A stretch of DNA of 59,959 bases, taken from Kiritimatiellia bacterium (GTDB lineage: Bacteria > Verrucomicrobiota > Kiritimatiellia > RFP12 > UBA1067). Position numbers and translations under genes: made by a program. Below the pieces are notes generated by a model, which worked only from the letters and a program-made list of their open reading frames with translations, was not told where the DNA came from and searched no databases. The stretch is taken from NCBI GenBank assembly GCA_017542055.1, contig JAFXXW010000001.1:1-59959 (forward strand), in the 5' to 3' direction. Each line of letters starts with the position of its first letter. Within the stretch, counting starts at the first letter, position 1. This document shows, in pieces, positions 22,460 to 30,761 of the stretch.

Positions 22460-22522
22460 TCACATTTCCCTCTCCTCTCGCGCGAGGGATGAGACGAGGA
22501 TCATTCGTGCAAATGGTTTCAT
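22460..22522 (-). other. repeat-encoded leader ORF (MKPFARM family, 20 aa)
   Basis: The leader reads MKPFARMILVSSLAREEREM and is a truncated copy of the lipocalin signal peptide. Its ATG overlaps the TGA of the GDPD gene (ATGA at 22522-22519). Confidence 0.6.
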
Positions 22523-24270
22523 GGATTGTTTCCTTTCTTGATTTCGCTATCCTTTAGCCACGACTTCATCTCGCGCGGGAAGTTGGTTTCGAGGATGGTG
22601 AAGCCGTGTTCGACTAGCCAGCCCCAGCCGTCCTCCGGCGAACCTGTGAGCGACGCGCGGTCGTCGTGTCCGGCCGTGTGGTTGTGCCAAGTTGCCGCCA
22701 CGAATGCACGAGAGCCGCTCTCAAGAATCCTCGGCAGCAACGCGAACGTGCACGTATCGGTAGAGGCGAAGCGGAACTGGAACGCGAAAGGCTTGAAGTT
22801 GGCAAGCCACTCGTCGACATACGTGTCGAGGTTCGCGATCTTGTCCTCGATTACCGGACAGTAAACCACCTTTTCAAGGTCGTCGCCAAACACCGCCCTC
22901 GCCTTTTCGTAGGGCCAATCGAGCACAAACAACGTCTCTTCCAGCGTTCCGCACTTCTTCGCGAGTTCGAGAATCTGCGGGACGAGCGCGCCACCGTCCT
23001 GTCCGGCCTTGTCGAGATAGAGCCGCACCCTGCCCTTGGCGGAGAGCATGTATTCCTCAAGCGTCGGAATCTTCTCCGCCGTCGTCTGGCCGAGCGCATC
23101 GCGCAGATTGAGCCGCTTTATCTCCTCCAGCGTCATGTCGGAGACATACCCCTGTCCGTTAGTCACCCGCGCGACATGCGGATCGTGCAGAATCACCAGC
23201 TGGCCGTCCTTCGTGCGCCGAACGTCCGTCTCGACGATATCGACCCCGTAGCGGATGGCGTTCTCAAGCGCGGCAAGCGAATTTTCCGGCGCAAGCTTCC
23301 AGTCCGCCCGATGGCTAGCCACCAGCACCTTATTTGCTGCCGGGCCAAGCGAGTGGCGACCGTTTCGCGTCAGATACAGTATGAGCTCGGCGCCGCAATC
23401 GGTCTGTATCAGCGTCGCGCCCTCACGGAGGCACCACCCCCAATTGGTGGCAGGGTCGAGCAAGGCGCGGCAATCGGAATGTGCCGCCGAGAGGTCATCC
23501 CACATCGCATTCAACCAAAGCCGGGGCGCATTCGGTGCCTTGCGCAGTTCGCCCAGCACGGACGCCACCCTGTCTGCATCGTCAAAGCATATCTCGTAAA
23601 CGGAAGCCTTGCGCGGTTCCTCTGCAAGCCATTTCGGAAATATCCCGGCGGCATGTGCATGGTGCGACCAGCAAAACTGCACGACCGGCATGAAGATGAG
23701 TTCCCCGCTTTCGGCAAGCGGCCAGTATTCTCCTAGAAGCGCTTTCGCCGCTTCCGGCGACTCGGTTGATTTGATGATCACTTCTTTTGTCGCGCCAGCC
23801 GCCGTTACAACAGCAAGAATCTCCTGCGGATGTTCTGCAAACCTGTCTATGTTGACGAGGATTCTGCCCTTCGTCAATTCGAGCGCGTCCTCAAGCGTAA
23901 GGATGCCTTCGTCTGTCGTCTTGCCGTCCTTCACGAACCGAAGCGACTGCAACTCCTCCAGCGTCATGTCTTCGACCGCGCCATGGCCGTTGGTGACTCG
24001 ATCTACATCCGCATCATGCATCAGCACAAACCGCCCGTCCTTCGTTCGCCGCGCATCAATCTCGACAATGTCCGCGCCGAGCGCGATAGCCGAAAGGATG
24101 GCCGAGCGGCTGTTTTCCGGGAAGTTGCGCCAGTCGCCGCGATGCATCGCCACGAACACATACTCGCGGTCGCCGGACAGGAACTTCGCCCGAAGCGCCT
24201 CCGTTCGCGTCGCACCAAACGACACGGCGGCAAGTGCCGCCGCCATTGCAACAAGTAAAAGTCTTTTCAA
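22519..24270 (-). CDS. secreted protein with two tandem glycerophosphodiester phosphodiesterase (GDPD) domains
   Basis: The protein has 583 residues, about twice a normal GDPD. A signal peptide (MKRLLLVAMAAALAAVSFG) is followed by domain 1 (AMHRGDWRNFPENS, DIVEIDARRTKDG, LMHDADVDRVTNG). Domain 2 starts near residue 315 (ASHRADWKLAPENS, DIVETDVRRTKDG, ILHDPHVARVTNG). Each keeps the HR, E.D and HD residues of the Ca-dependent active site. It should hydrolyse glycerophosphodiesters or similar phosphodiesters in the periplasm. The start is a TTG at 24270 with AAAGGA 8 nt upstream, read from the promoter at 24298-24326. It heads the transcript that enters the cassette array. Confidence 0.88.
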   Translation of the reverse strand: MKRLLLVAMAAALAAVSFGATRTEALRAKFLSGDREYVFVAMHRGDWRNFPENSRSAILSAIALGADIVEIDARRTKDGRFVLMHDADVDRVTNGHGAVEDMTLEELQSLRFVKDGKTTDEGILTLEDALELTKGRILVNIDRFAEHPQEILAVVTAAGATKEVIIKSTESPEAAKALLGEYWPLAESGELIFMPVVQFCWSHHAHAAGIFPKWLAEEPRKASVYEICFDDADRVASVLGELRKAPNAPRLWLNAMWDDLSAAHSDCRALLDPATNWGWCLREGATLIQTDCGAELILYLTRNGRHSLGPAANKVLVASHRADWKLAPENSLAALENAIRYGVDIVETDVRRTKDGQLVILHDPHVARVTNGQGYVSDMTLEEIKRLNLRDALGQTTAEKIPTLEEYMLSAKGRVRLYLDKAGQDGGALVPQILELAKKCGTLEETLFVLDWPYEKARAVFGDDLEKVVYCPVIEDKIANLDTYVDEWLANFKPFAFQFRFASTDTCTFALLPRILESGSRAFVAATWHNHTAGHDDRASLTGSPEDGWGWLVEHGFTILETNFPREMKSWLKDSEIKKGNNP

Positions 24271-24297
24271 TGCCGCAATCCTTTCGTTATAGTATAT

Positions 24298-24326
24298 ATT
24301 ATATCATATTTCCACCCGAAAAGCAA
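24298..24326 (-). promoter_or_regulatory. promoter of the GDPD gene and probably the array
   Basis: TTGCTT (24326-24321), 17 nt and TATAAT (24303-24298) lie in the context GGAAATATGATATAATATA. No other good promoter is seen down to the ATPase, so it may drive about 15 kb. Confidence 0.7.
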
Positions 24327-24370
24327 GGAGAAAGCGAAAGCAACCCCCCGCCCCTTCTTTACCCTTTCGG

Positions 24371-26611
24371 TCAAGCGATGCCGTCCAACCCGAGGAAGTC
24401 GGCGACGCGGGAGAGGAGCGAGGGGGCGTCGGCGGCGAGGTGCAATGTGGCGGGAATCGAGCGCTTGAAGGCGGCGCCGTAGCTCTTGGTGGCGATCCGG
24501 GGATCGGTGACCACCACCACTCCGCGATCTTTGCGCGTGCGGATGAGTCGACCGAAACCCTGGCGGAACTGGATGACGGCTTCGGGCAGGAGATACTCCC
24601 GGAAGGAACTCCCGCCCGACCGGTCGATGCGCTCGGCCCGCGCCTCCACGATGGGGTCGCCCACCTGGGCGAACGGCAGGCGCGTGAGCACCACGCAGGA
24701 GAGCGCCTCGCCCGCCACGTCCACGCCCTCCCAGAAACTCTTGGCCCCGAACAGCACCACCGGCGAGTCGGCCGTCTTGAGCCGTCGCGTCATGGCTTCG
24801 CGGCTCAACCCCTCGCCCTGCACGAACAGCCGTACGCCGTCTTGCGCCAGATCGTCCCGCACGAGCGAGGCGGCGAGCGCCATCATCTCGTAGCTCGTGA
24901 AGAGCACCAGCATCCGCCCCCGGGAAACCCGGACGAGCGAGCGCAGGAACCGGCACAGTCCGGCCGCGTATTCGCGCGGACGCACGGAGGGGTCGGGCAG
25001 GAAGTCGCCCGCCACCGTCAGACACTGGCGGAAGTAGTCGAAAGGACTTTGCGCGTAGACCATCCGGAAGCGTTCGTCGCAACCGAGCCGGCGCGCCATG
25101 TACTTGAAATCGTTGCCCGTCCGGAGCGTGGCCGAAGCGAGCACCACCGAGTCGCGCGGGCGATAGAGGAGTTCGGCCAGCTGCGGACCCACGTCCAGCG
25201 GCGCGCGCACGAGTCGCACGTAGGCGGGACGCTTTTCCGGGTGCATCTTCTCCACCCAGTAGACGTGGGTGTCGCGGTCGGCCAGAATGGCGGCCCACGC
25301 GCCCGTCATGAATTCCCGGAGACTCCCGGCCACGCCGGCGAGCTGGAGCCCGAGGTCGGTATCGGGTCCGGCGATTTCGCCCAGTTGCGACAGTCTCAGC
25401 TGCAGCTCCGCCCAGGTCTGTTCGAAGCGCCGGTACGCGGCGAGCATTTCCGCTTCGTTCCAGTCGTCGGGGTCGTAGTCCTTGAACACGCCCTTCACCG
25501 AAAAACCGCGCCGGCCCTGGTCCACCCGGTAGCGCAAGATGCCGTCGCCCTTGACGGGCTTGAGGAGTAGGGCGAAAATCTCCGCGAGACCCTCCGCCGC
25601 GTAGACGAGCCGGCCGCAGAAATCCTTGGCCTCGCCGGAGAGCCGGGCCGTCGTTTCGAAGTCCGCCCCGGGCGGCAGCCGGCCCGCGGCGAGCGACTGG
25701 TCCAGCTTGGCCAACGCGCCGCCCGGTCGCGCGTGGCGTCCCTTGCCGGTGCGGACGAGCCGGTTGAGGATGCGGGCGAGTTCCGGCACCGAAAACTCCG
25801 TGCTGAAATATTCGGTGGCCACCTGCTCCAGGTTGTGCGCCTCGTCGAGGACGATCCGGCCGTAGGGCGGGAGCGTGTCCGACATGACGAGCGCGTGGTT
25901 GGCCACCAGGAGATGCGCCTTGGCCGCCCGCTCGCGCGCCCGGTAGACGAAACACTTGCGGTAGTAGGGACAGTGCCGGACGCTGCAGTCCTCGCCGGGA
26001 CAGCTGATGAGCGTGCGGTCGTAGCCTTCGTACTGGTCGAGGTCGCCGTCGGGCGTGGACTTGAGCCACTCGATGAAATGGGGGAGTTCCGCCTGGTCCT
26101 CCTTGGACATCGTCCAGTAGCCGGACGCGAAAAAATCCCCGATGGCGCGCAGACACGCGTAGTTGGCGCGGCCCTTCAAAATGGCCACCTTGAAGTCCGG
26201 CCGGTTCACCGTCTGGAGCGCGCGCGGGATGTCCTCGTTCAACAGCTGGCTCTGGAGATTGCGCGTCACGGTGGAAACCACCACGGTGGTGTCGTTGCGC
26301 GCCGCCCACTGCACCGCCGGAATCAGATACGCCAGACTCTTCCCCACGCCGGTGCCCGCCTCCACCATCAGATGTTCGCGCTCGTTGAAGGCGTTGGCCA
26401 CCGCCTTGAGCATCGCGAGCTGGCCGGGGCGCTCTTCGTAGCCGGGCATGCGGCCCAGCGTGCCGCCTTGCATGAGATGGGTGGCGGAGGCGGCGAGGTC
26501 CAACCGCTCGCAGTCCTCGTGCGCCGGCACGATGTGGCACCGGACGCCCTCCTGGAGGTCGGGCAGGAACTGGAACCAGTCGGGACGGTCGATGAATTCG
26601 GCCGGACTCAC
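24371..26611 (-). CDS. dinG: DinG/XPD-type ATP-dependent DNA helicase
   Basis: The protein has 746 residues. Helicase motifs include MVEAGTGVGKSLAYLIPAV (Walker A) and VLDEAHNL (DEAH box). Motif VI is QGFGRLIRTRKDRGVV. Four Cys (CLRA, CPGEDCSVRHC, CPYYRKC) form the likely iron-sulfur cluster of the XPD/DinG family. It should unwind DNA with 5'-3' polarity in repair of R-loops or G-quadruplex DNA. The start is a GTG that overlaps the TGA of the HIT gene (GTGA at 26611-26608), with weak SD. The frame is open further upstream but that part would overlap the HIT gene. Confidence 0.88.
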   Translation of the reverse strand: MSPAEFIDRPDWFQFLPDLQEGVRCHIVPAHEDCERLDLAASATHLMQGGTLGRMPGYEERPGQLAMLKAVANAFNEREHLMVEAGTGVGKSLAYLIPAVQWAARNDTTVVVSTVTRNLQSQLLNEDIPRALQTVNRPDFKVAILKGRANYACLRAIGDFFASGYWTMSKEDQAELPHFIEWLKSTPDGDLDQYEGYDRTLISCPGEDCSVRHCPYYRKCFVYRARERAAKAHLLVANHALVMSDTLPPYGRIVLDEAHNLEQVATEYFSTEFSVPELARILNRLVRTGKGRHARPGGALAKLDQSLAAGRLPPGADFETTARLSGEAKDFCGRLVYAAEGLAEIFALLLKPVKGDGILRYRVDQGRRGFSVKGVFKDYDPDDWNEAEMLAAYRRFEQTWAELQLRLSQLGEIAGPDTDLGLQLAGVAGSLREFMTGAWAAILADRDTHVYWVEKMHPEKRPAYVRLVRAPLDVGPQLAELLYRPRDSVVLASATLRTGNDFKYMARRLGCDERFRMVYAQSPFDYFRQCLTVAGDFLPDPSVRPREYAAGLCRFLRSLVRVSRGRMLVLFTSYEMMALAASLVRDDLAQDGVRLFVQGEGLSREAMTRRLKTADSPVVLFGAKSFWEGVDVAGEALSCVVLTRLPFAQVGDPIVEARAERIDRSGGSSFREYLLPEAVIQFRQGFGRLIRTRKDRGVVVVTDPRIATKSYGAAFKRSIPATLHLAADAPSLLSRVADFLGLDGIA

Positions 26612-27009
26612 TGGAATCTCAGCCGATCCGCCAGCGCCGCCAGTTCCGCCATGTCGCCCGGATGCGGCACGAAGTCGAGCGCGCCCCCTTGGTACCGGGG
26701 AATGATGTGGAAATGGAGATGCTTCACGGTTTGGCCGGCGGCCTCGCCGTTGTTCTGGAGAATGTTGAAGCCGTCGCAGGGGAGCGCGGTCTTGAGGTGC
26801 GCGGCCACTTTCCGGACGGCCGCCATCACTGTCGCGAGCGTATCCGCGCCCGTGTCGAGGAGACACGAAGAATGGACCTTGGGGATGACGAGCGTGTGGC
26901 CCGGCGAGAACGGATTGATGTCCAGATACGCGAGAACCTTGTCGTCCTCGTAGACCTTGAAGGAAGGAATTTCGCCGGCGGCGATTTTGCAGAAGATGCA
27001 GTCGTTCAT
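26608..27009 (-). CDS. hinT: HIT family protein (HinT-like nucleotide phosphoramidase)
   Basis: The protein has 133 residues. The N-terminus CIFCKIAAGEIPS and the histidine triad HLHFHIIPR are diagnostic. Members hydrolyse adenosine phosphoramidates or related nucleotides. The ATG overlaps the upstream stop by one base (TAATG). It is coupled to rluA upstream and dinG downstream. Confidence 0.93.
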   Translation of the reverse strand: MNDCIFCKIAAGEIPSFKVYEDDKVLAYLDINPFSPGHTLVIPKVHSSCLLDTGADTLATVMAAVRKVAAHLKTALPCDGFNILQNNGEAAGQTVKHLHFHIIPRYQGGALDFVPHPGDMAELAALADRLRFQ

Positions 27010-27929
27010 TATTTGCCCATCCCGAAGAGTTTGAGGGTTTTCCGGAAATCGGCCGGCAAGGGCGAATGCACCTTGACCGGATTTTTGGGGTCTAGCGGAT
27101 TGGGGAGCTGCAGCGTGGAGGCGTGCAGCATCTGGCGCGGCACCTCCATGAGCCGCAGATCGCGCGCGTTCTTGAGTCCGAACACCCGGTCCCCCACGAT
27201 CGGGAAGCGGACCGACGCCAGGTGCCGGCGGATCTGGTTGGTGCGTCCGGTATCGATGCGCACGCGCAGGAAACTGGCGCCCTGCCCCACGCTCTCGCGC
27301 GCCACATGGCTAGAGGCCGGCTGGTTGTCGAGCGGGCTGTCGATTTCGAGGTGGGCGAACTTGAACTCGCCCGCCACGATCGCGTGGTACGTCTTCTGCA
27401 CCTTGCGCGACTTGAAAACTTCGATGGCGGCAGTGAGCGCGGCGTGGTTTTTGGCGAACATGAGGCAGCCGGTGGTGTCGCGGTCGAGTCGATGCACCGC
27501 CTCCAGGGTGGGAACGTTTTCCTGTTCCCGCAAGAGCGTCTCCACCGACTTCACGTCGTCGCACGAGACGAGTCCGGCGGGCTTGTCGCACACGAGATAG
27601 GCCTCGTCCTGCCAGAGTACGCGAACGTGGCGCTTCTGCGGGGCGGGGGCCGCCTCGCCGCCCTTGCCCGTCCGCGCGCTCTGGGCCTTGGCGCCCTTGA
27701 CCGTCTGCACCGGCACGGCCACCGTGTCGCCGGTGGCGAGGGCGTACCGCGCCATCCACACGCACTTGCGGTTGACCCACACGTTGCGACCGTCGATCAT
27801 CGCCTTGGCGGTGCGGCGCGAAAGACCGAACCGCGCGGCGAGAAAATCCTGCAGCAGTTTGGGATCGTTTTTGCCGACGGCGAGTTCCGTGATGCCGGCG
27901 GCGTGCTGGGGAGCTTTGCGCACGGCCAT
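27009..27929 (-). CDS. RluA-family pseudouridine synthase
   Basis: The protein has 306 residues. An N-terminal S4 RNA-binding domain (LLQDFLAARFGLSRRTAKAM, then NVWVNRK) precedes the catalytic domain with HRLDRDTTGCLMFAK, in which the second Asp is catalytic, and RTNQIRRHLA. It isomerises uridines in rRNA or tRNA; which of RluC, RluD or TruC applies cannot be told. ATG 27929 lies 1 nt after the PAS gene stop. Confidence 0.9.
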   Translation of the reverse strand: MAVRKAPQHAAGITELAVGKNDPKLLQDFLAARFGLSRRTAKAMIDGRNVWVNRKCVWMARYALATGDTVAVPVQTVKGAKAQSARTGKGGEAAPAPQKRHVRVLWQDEAYLVCDKPAGLVSCDDVKSVETLLREQENVPTLEAVHRLDRDTTGCLMFAKNHAALTAAIEVFKSRKVQKTYHAIVAGEFKFAHLEIDSPLDNQPASSHVARESVGQGASFLRVRIDTGRTNQIRRHLASVRFPIVGDRVFGLKNARDLRLMEVPRQMLHASTLQLPNPLDPKNPVKVHSPLPADFRKTLKLFGMGK

Positions 27930-27930
27930 C

Positions 27931-28647
27931 CTACTTGACCTTCTGGACCGACCCCACCACGCCCTTGATCTTGCGGCCTTGCCGGTTGGGCGCCAGGATG
28001 ACTTCGATCTCCGAGGTTACGCCCGACTCGTCCTCCGCCACCACTCCGGTGACGCTCTTCTCTCCCTCGCGGGCCTTGACGAACTGCTGGGGCAGCGGCT
28101 CGTCGTCGAGATATTCGCCGATGTTGTGCTTGCGCGCCTCTTCCTCGCTCGCGACGTCCATCATCTCCAGGAACGCCTGGTTGCATTCGGTGATCTTGCC
28201 GTCCATGTCGCAGGCGAAAAGCGCGACGGGGCAGATGGAAAACGCCGACTCCTTGGCGCGGAGCATGTCGTTGACCTGGCGGCGACGCTCCACGTTGCGG
28301 ATGGTGAAAACGAGGTCGTCCGGGTCCATGAGGTCGATATCGGAAATCGTCACTTCGCTCTGGAACTTGTTGCCCAGCTTGGACTTGCAGTTGGCGTCGA
28401 TCACGATGTGGCGCTGCTCGGCGAGACCCTGGCGGATGCGCTGCACCAGCTCCGCGCTGAGGCCGGGAATGAGATTGCCGATGGGCTTGTCGATGACTTC
28501 GTCGATGATGTAGCCGAAGTATTCCTCCGCGCGCGGATTGATCTCCAGGATGTAGCCGTTGGGATCGGTGATGACTACGGCATCGTACATGCCCGTCAGG
28601 AACTGGCGGAACAGCGACTTGCGGTCTTTAGGGATGAATAGTGCCAT
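27931..28647 (-). CDS. PAS-domain protein without output domain
   Basis: The protein has 238 residues. PAS 1 (residues ~12-110) has DAVVITDPNGYILEINPRAE and YFGYIIDEVIDKP. PAS 2 (~135-235) has VALFACDMDGKITECNQAFL. No kinase, GGDEF or DNA-binding domain is present, so it probably senses a signal and acts through a partner. The ATG lies 11 nt from the -10 box, so the mRNA has almost no leader and no Shine-Dalgarno. It heads the operon with rluA, hinT and dinG. Confidence 0.85.
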   Translation of the reverse strand: MALFIPKDRKSLFRQFLTGMYDAVVITDPNGYILEINPRAEEYFGYIIDEVIDKPIGNLIPGLSAELVQRIRQGLAEQRHIVIDANCKSKLGNKFQSEVTISDIDLMDPDDLVFTIRNVERRRQVNDMLRAKESAFSICPVALFACDMDGKITECNQAFLEMMDVASEEEARKHNIGEYLDDEPLPQQFVKAREGEKSVTGVVAEDESGVTSEIEVILAPNRQGRKIKGVVGSVQKVK

Positions 28648-28658
28648 ACTTGCCGTAT

Positions 28659-28688
28659 ATTATATCATTTTTTGGCCCGGTTTGGCAA
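28659..28688 (-). promoter_or_regulatory. promoter of the PAS-rluA-hinT-dinG operon
   Basis: TTGCCA (28688-28683), 18 nt and TATAAT (28664-28659) are present. The TAA inside the -10 box is also the stop codon of tcdA upstream. Confidence 0.75.
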
Positions 28689-29382
28689 GCGATTTTTTCA
28701 AATCCGACAAAACAAGCTCGGCCAACTTGAGCCCGAAAGCGGCGGTTACCGTCATCACCGACCCCCGGCCGGCCTGCTCGCCGACGAGCGGGGCTTCGGC
28801 GGAATATACGCAAACGAACGGCTTTTCCGGCATTCCGCCCGTTTGGCGGAAGCGATTCCGGAGCGCCTTGGCGAGTCCGTCCCCCGCCACCTGGCGGAAT
28901 TCGGCCGACCGGACCGAAGCGGGATCGAGCCGGAGCGCCGCCCCCATGGAGGAAAAAAGCGTCACGCCCGGGCAGGCCGTAGCGCCCGCGATGAGCGCCG
29001 CCTTGTCCGCCACGCTGTCGATGGCGTCGATGACGTAGTCGAACCGGTCCAGCCCGAATTCCGGCAGGCTCGCCGCATCCACCCGGCGCGCCAGCGCGTC
29101 GATTTCCGCATCGGGGCCGAAGGACAGGAGGCGACGCTTCATGGCCTCCACCTTGAGTTCGCCCAGCGTGCCGGTTTCCGCCATCGCCTGGCGGTTGAAA
29201 TTGGAGGGGGCCACCCGGTCGAAATCGACGAGCGTCAGATGTTTGAGTCCGGTCCGGACGAGCGCCTCGGCGCACCAGCTGCCCACGCCGCCCGTGCCGA
29301 ACACGATCACCCGCGTTCGCGCGAGCGCGTCGATTGTCGCCTGGCCCAGCACCAAAGCCGAGCGCGAAAGCCTTTCGTCCAT
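28660..29382 (-). CDS. tcdA: tRNA threonylcarbamoyladenosine dehydratase (TcdA/CsdL)
   Basis: The protein has 240 residues. It is an E1/ThiF-type adenylating enzyme with RVIVFGTGGVGSWCAEAL as ATP-binding loop, LTLVDFDRVAPSNFNRQ and YVIDAIDSVADK. The N-terminus (RLSRSALVLGQ) and the size fit TcdA, which cyclises t6A37 to ct6A in ANN-decoding tRNAs. It lies 27 nt downstream of rnpB. Its stop is inside the next promoter's -10. Confidence 0.9.
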   Translation of the reverse strand: MDERLSRSALVLGQATIDALARTRVIVFGTGGVGSWCAEALVRTGLKHLTLVDFDRVAPSNFNRQAMAETGTLGELKVEAMKRRLLSFGPDAEIDALARRVDAASLPEFGLDRFDYVIDAIDSVADKAALIAGATACPGVTLFSSMGAALRLDPASVRSAEFRQVAGDGLAKALRNRFRQTGGMPEKPFVCVYSAEAPLVGEQAGRGSVMTVTAAFGLKLAELVLSDLKKSLAKPGQKMI

Positions 29383-29408
29383 GTGGTATCGTCCTTATTG
29401 GTTTCGGC

Positions 29409-29780
29409 GCGGAAATGCGGAGACGGAGTAAGCCGGATTCTGTTCTAACCGGTCATTCATCTGCGCAATCAACCCGGGGTCTCAAGCCGTTCCTTGCGGT
29501 CCGGCGCCGGACGGGCAGCCCGTCGACCCCCTATTTGATCTTGCTCCGAGGAGGGTTTGCCTGTTGCGGGCCTCCCTCGCGGGCGACCCCGGTGGGCTCT
29601 TGCCCCACCCCTTTCACCTATCGCCGGATCTCGCGAACCGGCTGTCTGATCTCTGCGGCACTTTCCGTCAACCGGGTTTGCCCCGGTTCCCGAGGCCATT
29701 ACAGCCTCGCCCTCCGCCCTGTGGAGTCCGGACTTTCCTCAGCCTTGCGGCCGCGATCGGTCCCGCCCCCGCATTTCCGC
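29409..29780 (-). ncRNA. rnpB: RNase P RNA, bacterial type A
   Basis: On the minus strand the conserved GAGGAAAGTCCGGACTCC is followed by ACAGGGC. The 3' universal segment AGAACAGAATCCGGCTTAC is also present, and GGAACCGGGGCAAACCC is typical of the core. The ends pair perfectly as P1: GCGGAAATGCGG at 29780-29769 with CCGCATTTCCGC at 29420-29409. The 372-nt length is normal. It is the catalytic subunit for tRNA 5' maturation. No promoter of its own is evident and it sits between two coding genes on the same strand. Confidence 0.96.
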
Positions 29781-29793
29781 GTCAAAAACTGCT

Positions 29794-30504
29794 TCAGTCG
29801 CGATACAGAATGCGGCCGCACATCGTGCACGCCACCATGTCGGTATTGCGATCGACCATCTGCGCCACGTGGGGCGGCTGCACCAGATGGCACCCGCCGC
29901 ACACGCCCTCGCCGGTGAGCGGCACCACCACCGGCCACCGCTTGGTCTTGATGCGCTCGTAGTAGAGGCGCATCTTGGAAAATTCCGGACCCTGCAGCTC
30001 GCGCACCTTCTCCGCGCGCTCCGCCTGGGCCTCCTTGAGCATGCCCTCCACCAGCGCGATGCGATCGGTTATCACCTGGCACGAGGCGTCCACGCCCGTC
30101 TTTTCCGCATCGTACTTTTCCTGCGCCACCTTGATGTTGTTGTCGGCGGTGGGGATGTCGTCCATCACCGCCAGCTGACGGTTTTCCGTGGCCTCCAGAT
30201 CGTGCGAAACGAGATCGATCTGCATGGAGTACTGCGCATATTCCTTGTTGGACTTGAGCCCCGCCTGGGTGGTCCGGAGCCCCGAAATCTTCTCCTTGAG
30301 CGCGGCCGCCTCCGCTTCCAGATTGGCGATTTGGTTCTGCACGTATTCGCGCGATGCCTTGGCTGCCTTGAGATCCGCCTCGAGTCCTTTCAGCCGCGCC
30401 TCTTCCAGGGCCTTGCGCCGGGGAAGATCCTTGAGCTCCAACTCGAGCTCGCGAATCCGTCCATCGATTTCCTGCAACTCTATCAGCGGCTGTACTTTAG
30501 TCAC
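29794..30504 (-). CDS. coiled-coil C4 zinc-ribbon protein (CdsZ-like)
   Basis: The protein has 236 residues. A long antiparallel coiled coil (residues ~5-185, with RIRELELELKDLPRRK and EAEAAALKEKIS) is followed by a C4 zinc ribbon with CGGCHLVQPP and CTMCGRILY. Chlamydial CdsZ and its homologues share this plan. Genes of this family are often found beside rnpB, as here. The protein probably binds nucleic acid or a secretion partner. The start ATG has AAAAGGAG upstream and follows tRNA-His. Confidence 0.85.
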   Translation of the reverse strand: MTKVQPLIELQEIDGRIRELELELKDLPRRKALEEARLKGLEADLKAAKASREYVQNQIANLEAEAAALKEKISGLRTTQAGLKSNKEYAQYSMQIDLVSHDLEATENRQLAVMDDIPTADNNIKVAQEKYDAEKTGVDASCQVITDRIALVEGMLKEAQAERAEKVRELQGPEFSKMRLYYERIKTKRWPVVVPLTGEGVCGGCHLVQPPHVAQMVDRNTDMVACTMCGRILYRD

Positions 30505-30534
30505 GTTTCAACTCCTTTTCAAATGCACCGAACT

Positions 30535-30612
30535 TGGGGCAGGAGACGGGACTCGAACCCGCAACCCACAGAATCACAATCTGTTGATCTAACCAATTGA
30601 TCTACTCCCGCC
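30535..30612 (-). tRNA. tRNA-His (GTG)
   Basis: The anticodon loop TTGTGAT between ACAGA and TCTGT gives GTG. The extra G-1 opposite C73, the identity mark of tRNA-His, is encoded, and so is CCA. The acceptor stem is GCGGGAG with CTCCTGC. Confidence 0.95.
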
Positions 30613-30615
30613 ATC

Positions 30616-30691
30616 TGGAGCCAGGTAAGGGACTCGAACCCCCGACCTGCTCATTACGAATGAGCCGCACTACCAACTGTGCTAACCTGGC
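30616..30691 (-). tRNA. tRNA-Thr (CGT)
   Basis: The anticodon loop TTCGTAA between GCTCA and TGAGC gives CGT. The acceptor stem GCCAGGT pairs with ACCTGGC, T73 is present and CCA is encoded. It lies 3 nt upstream of tRNA-His. Confidence 0.95.
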
Positions 30692-30709
30692 CTGTGTGAT
30701 TGAGTATAT

Positions 30710-30739
30710 ATTATATCATATTTACGCCCTAAAAGTCAA
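30710..30739 (-). promoter_or_regulatory. promoter of tRNA-Thr/tRNA-His/cdsZ-like/rnpB/tcdA unit
   Basis: TTGACT (30739-30734), 18 nt and TATAAT (30715-30710) lie in the context GTAAATATGATATAATATA. Confidence 0.8.
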
Positions 30740-30761
30740 GGGGGTAAATGAAAATTCTTTC

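Noticed and set aside
4698-22522. CRISPR array
   Set aside because: The repeats are separated by full genes of variable length, code for peptides, and no cas gene is present.
4698-22522. Integron cassette array with attC sites
   Set aside because: No tyrosine integrase is seen and the repeats lack the inverted R/L core structure of attC; they are coding and lie at the 5' side of genes.
29469-29962. Protein-coding frames within the rnpB region
   Set aside because: The region has the conserved RNase P RNA segments and a perfect P1 pairing; the frames have no recognisable product.
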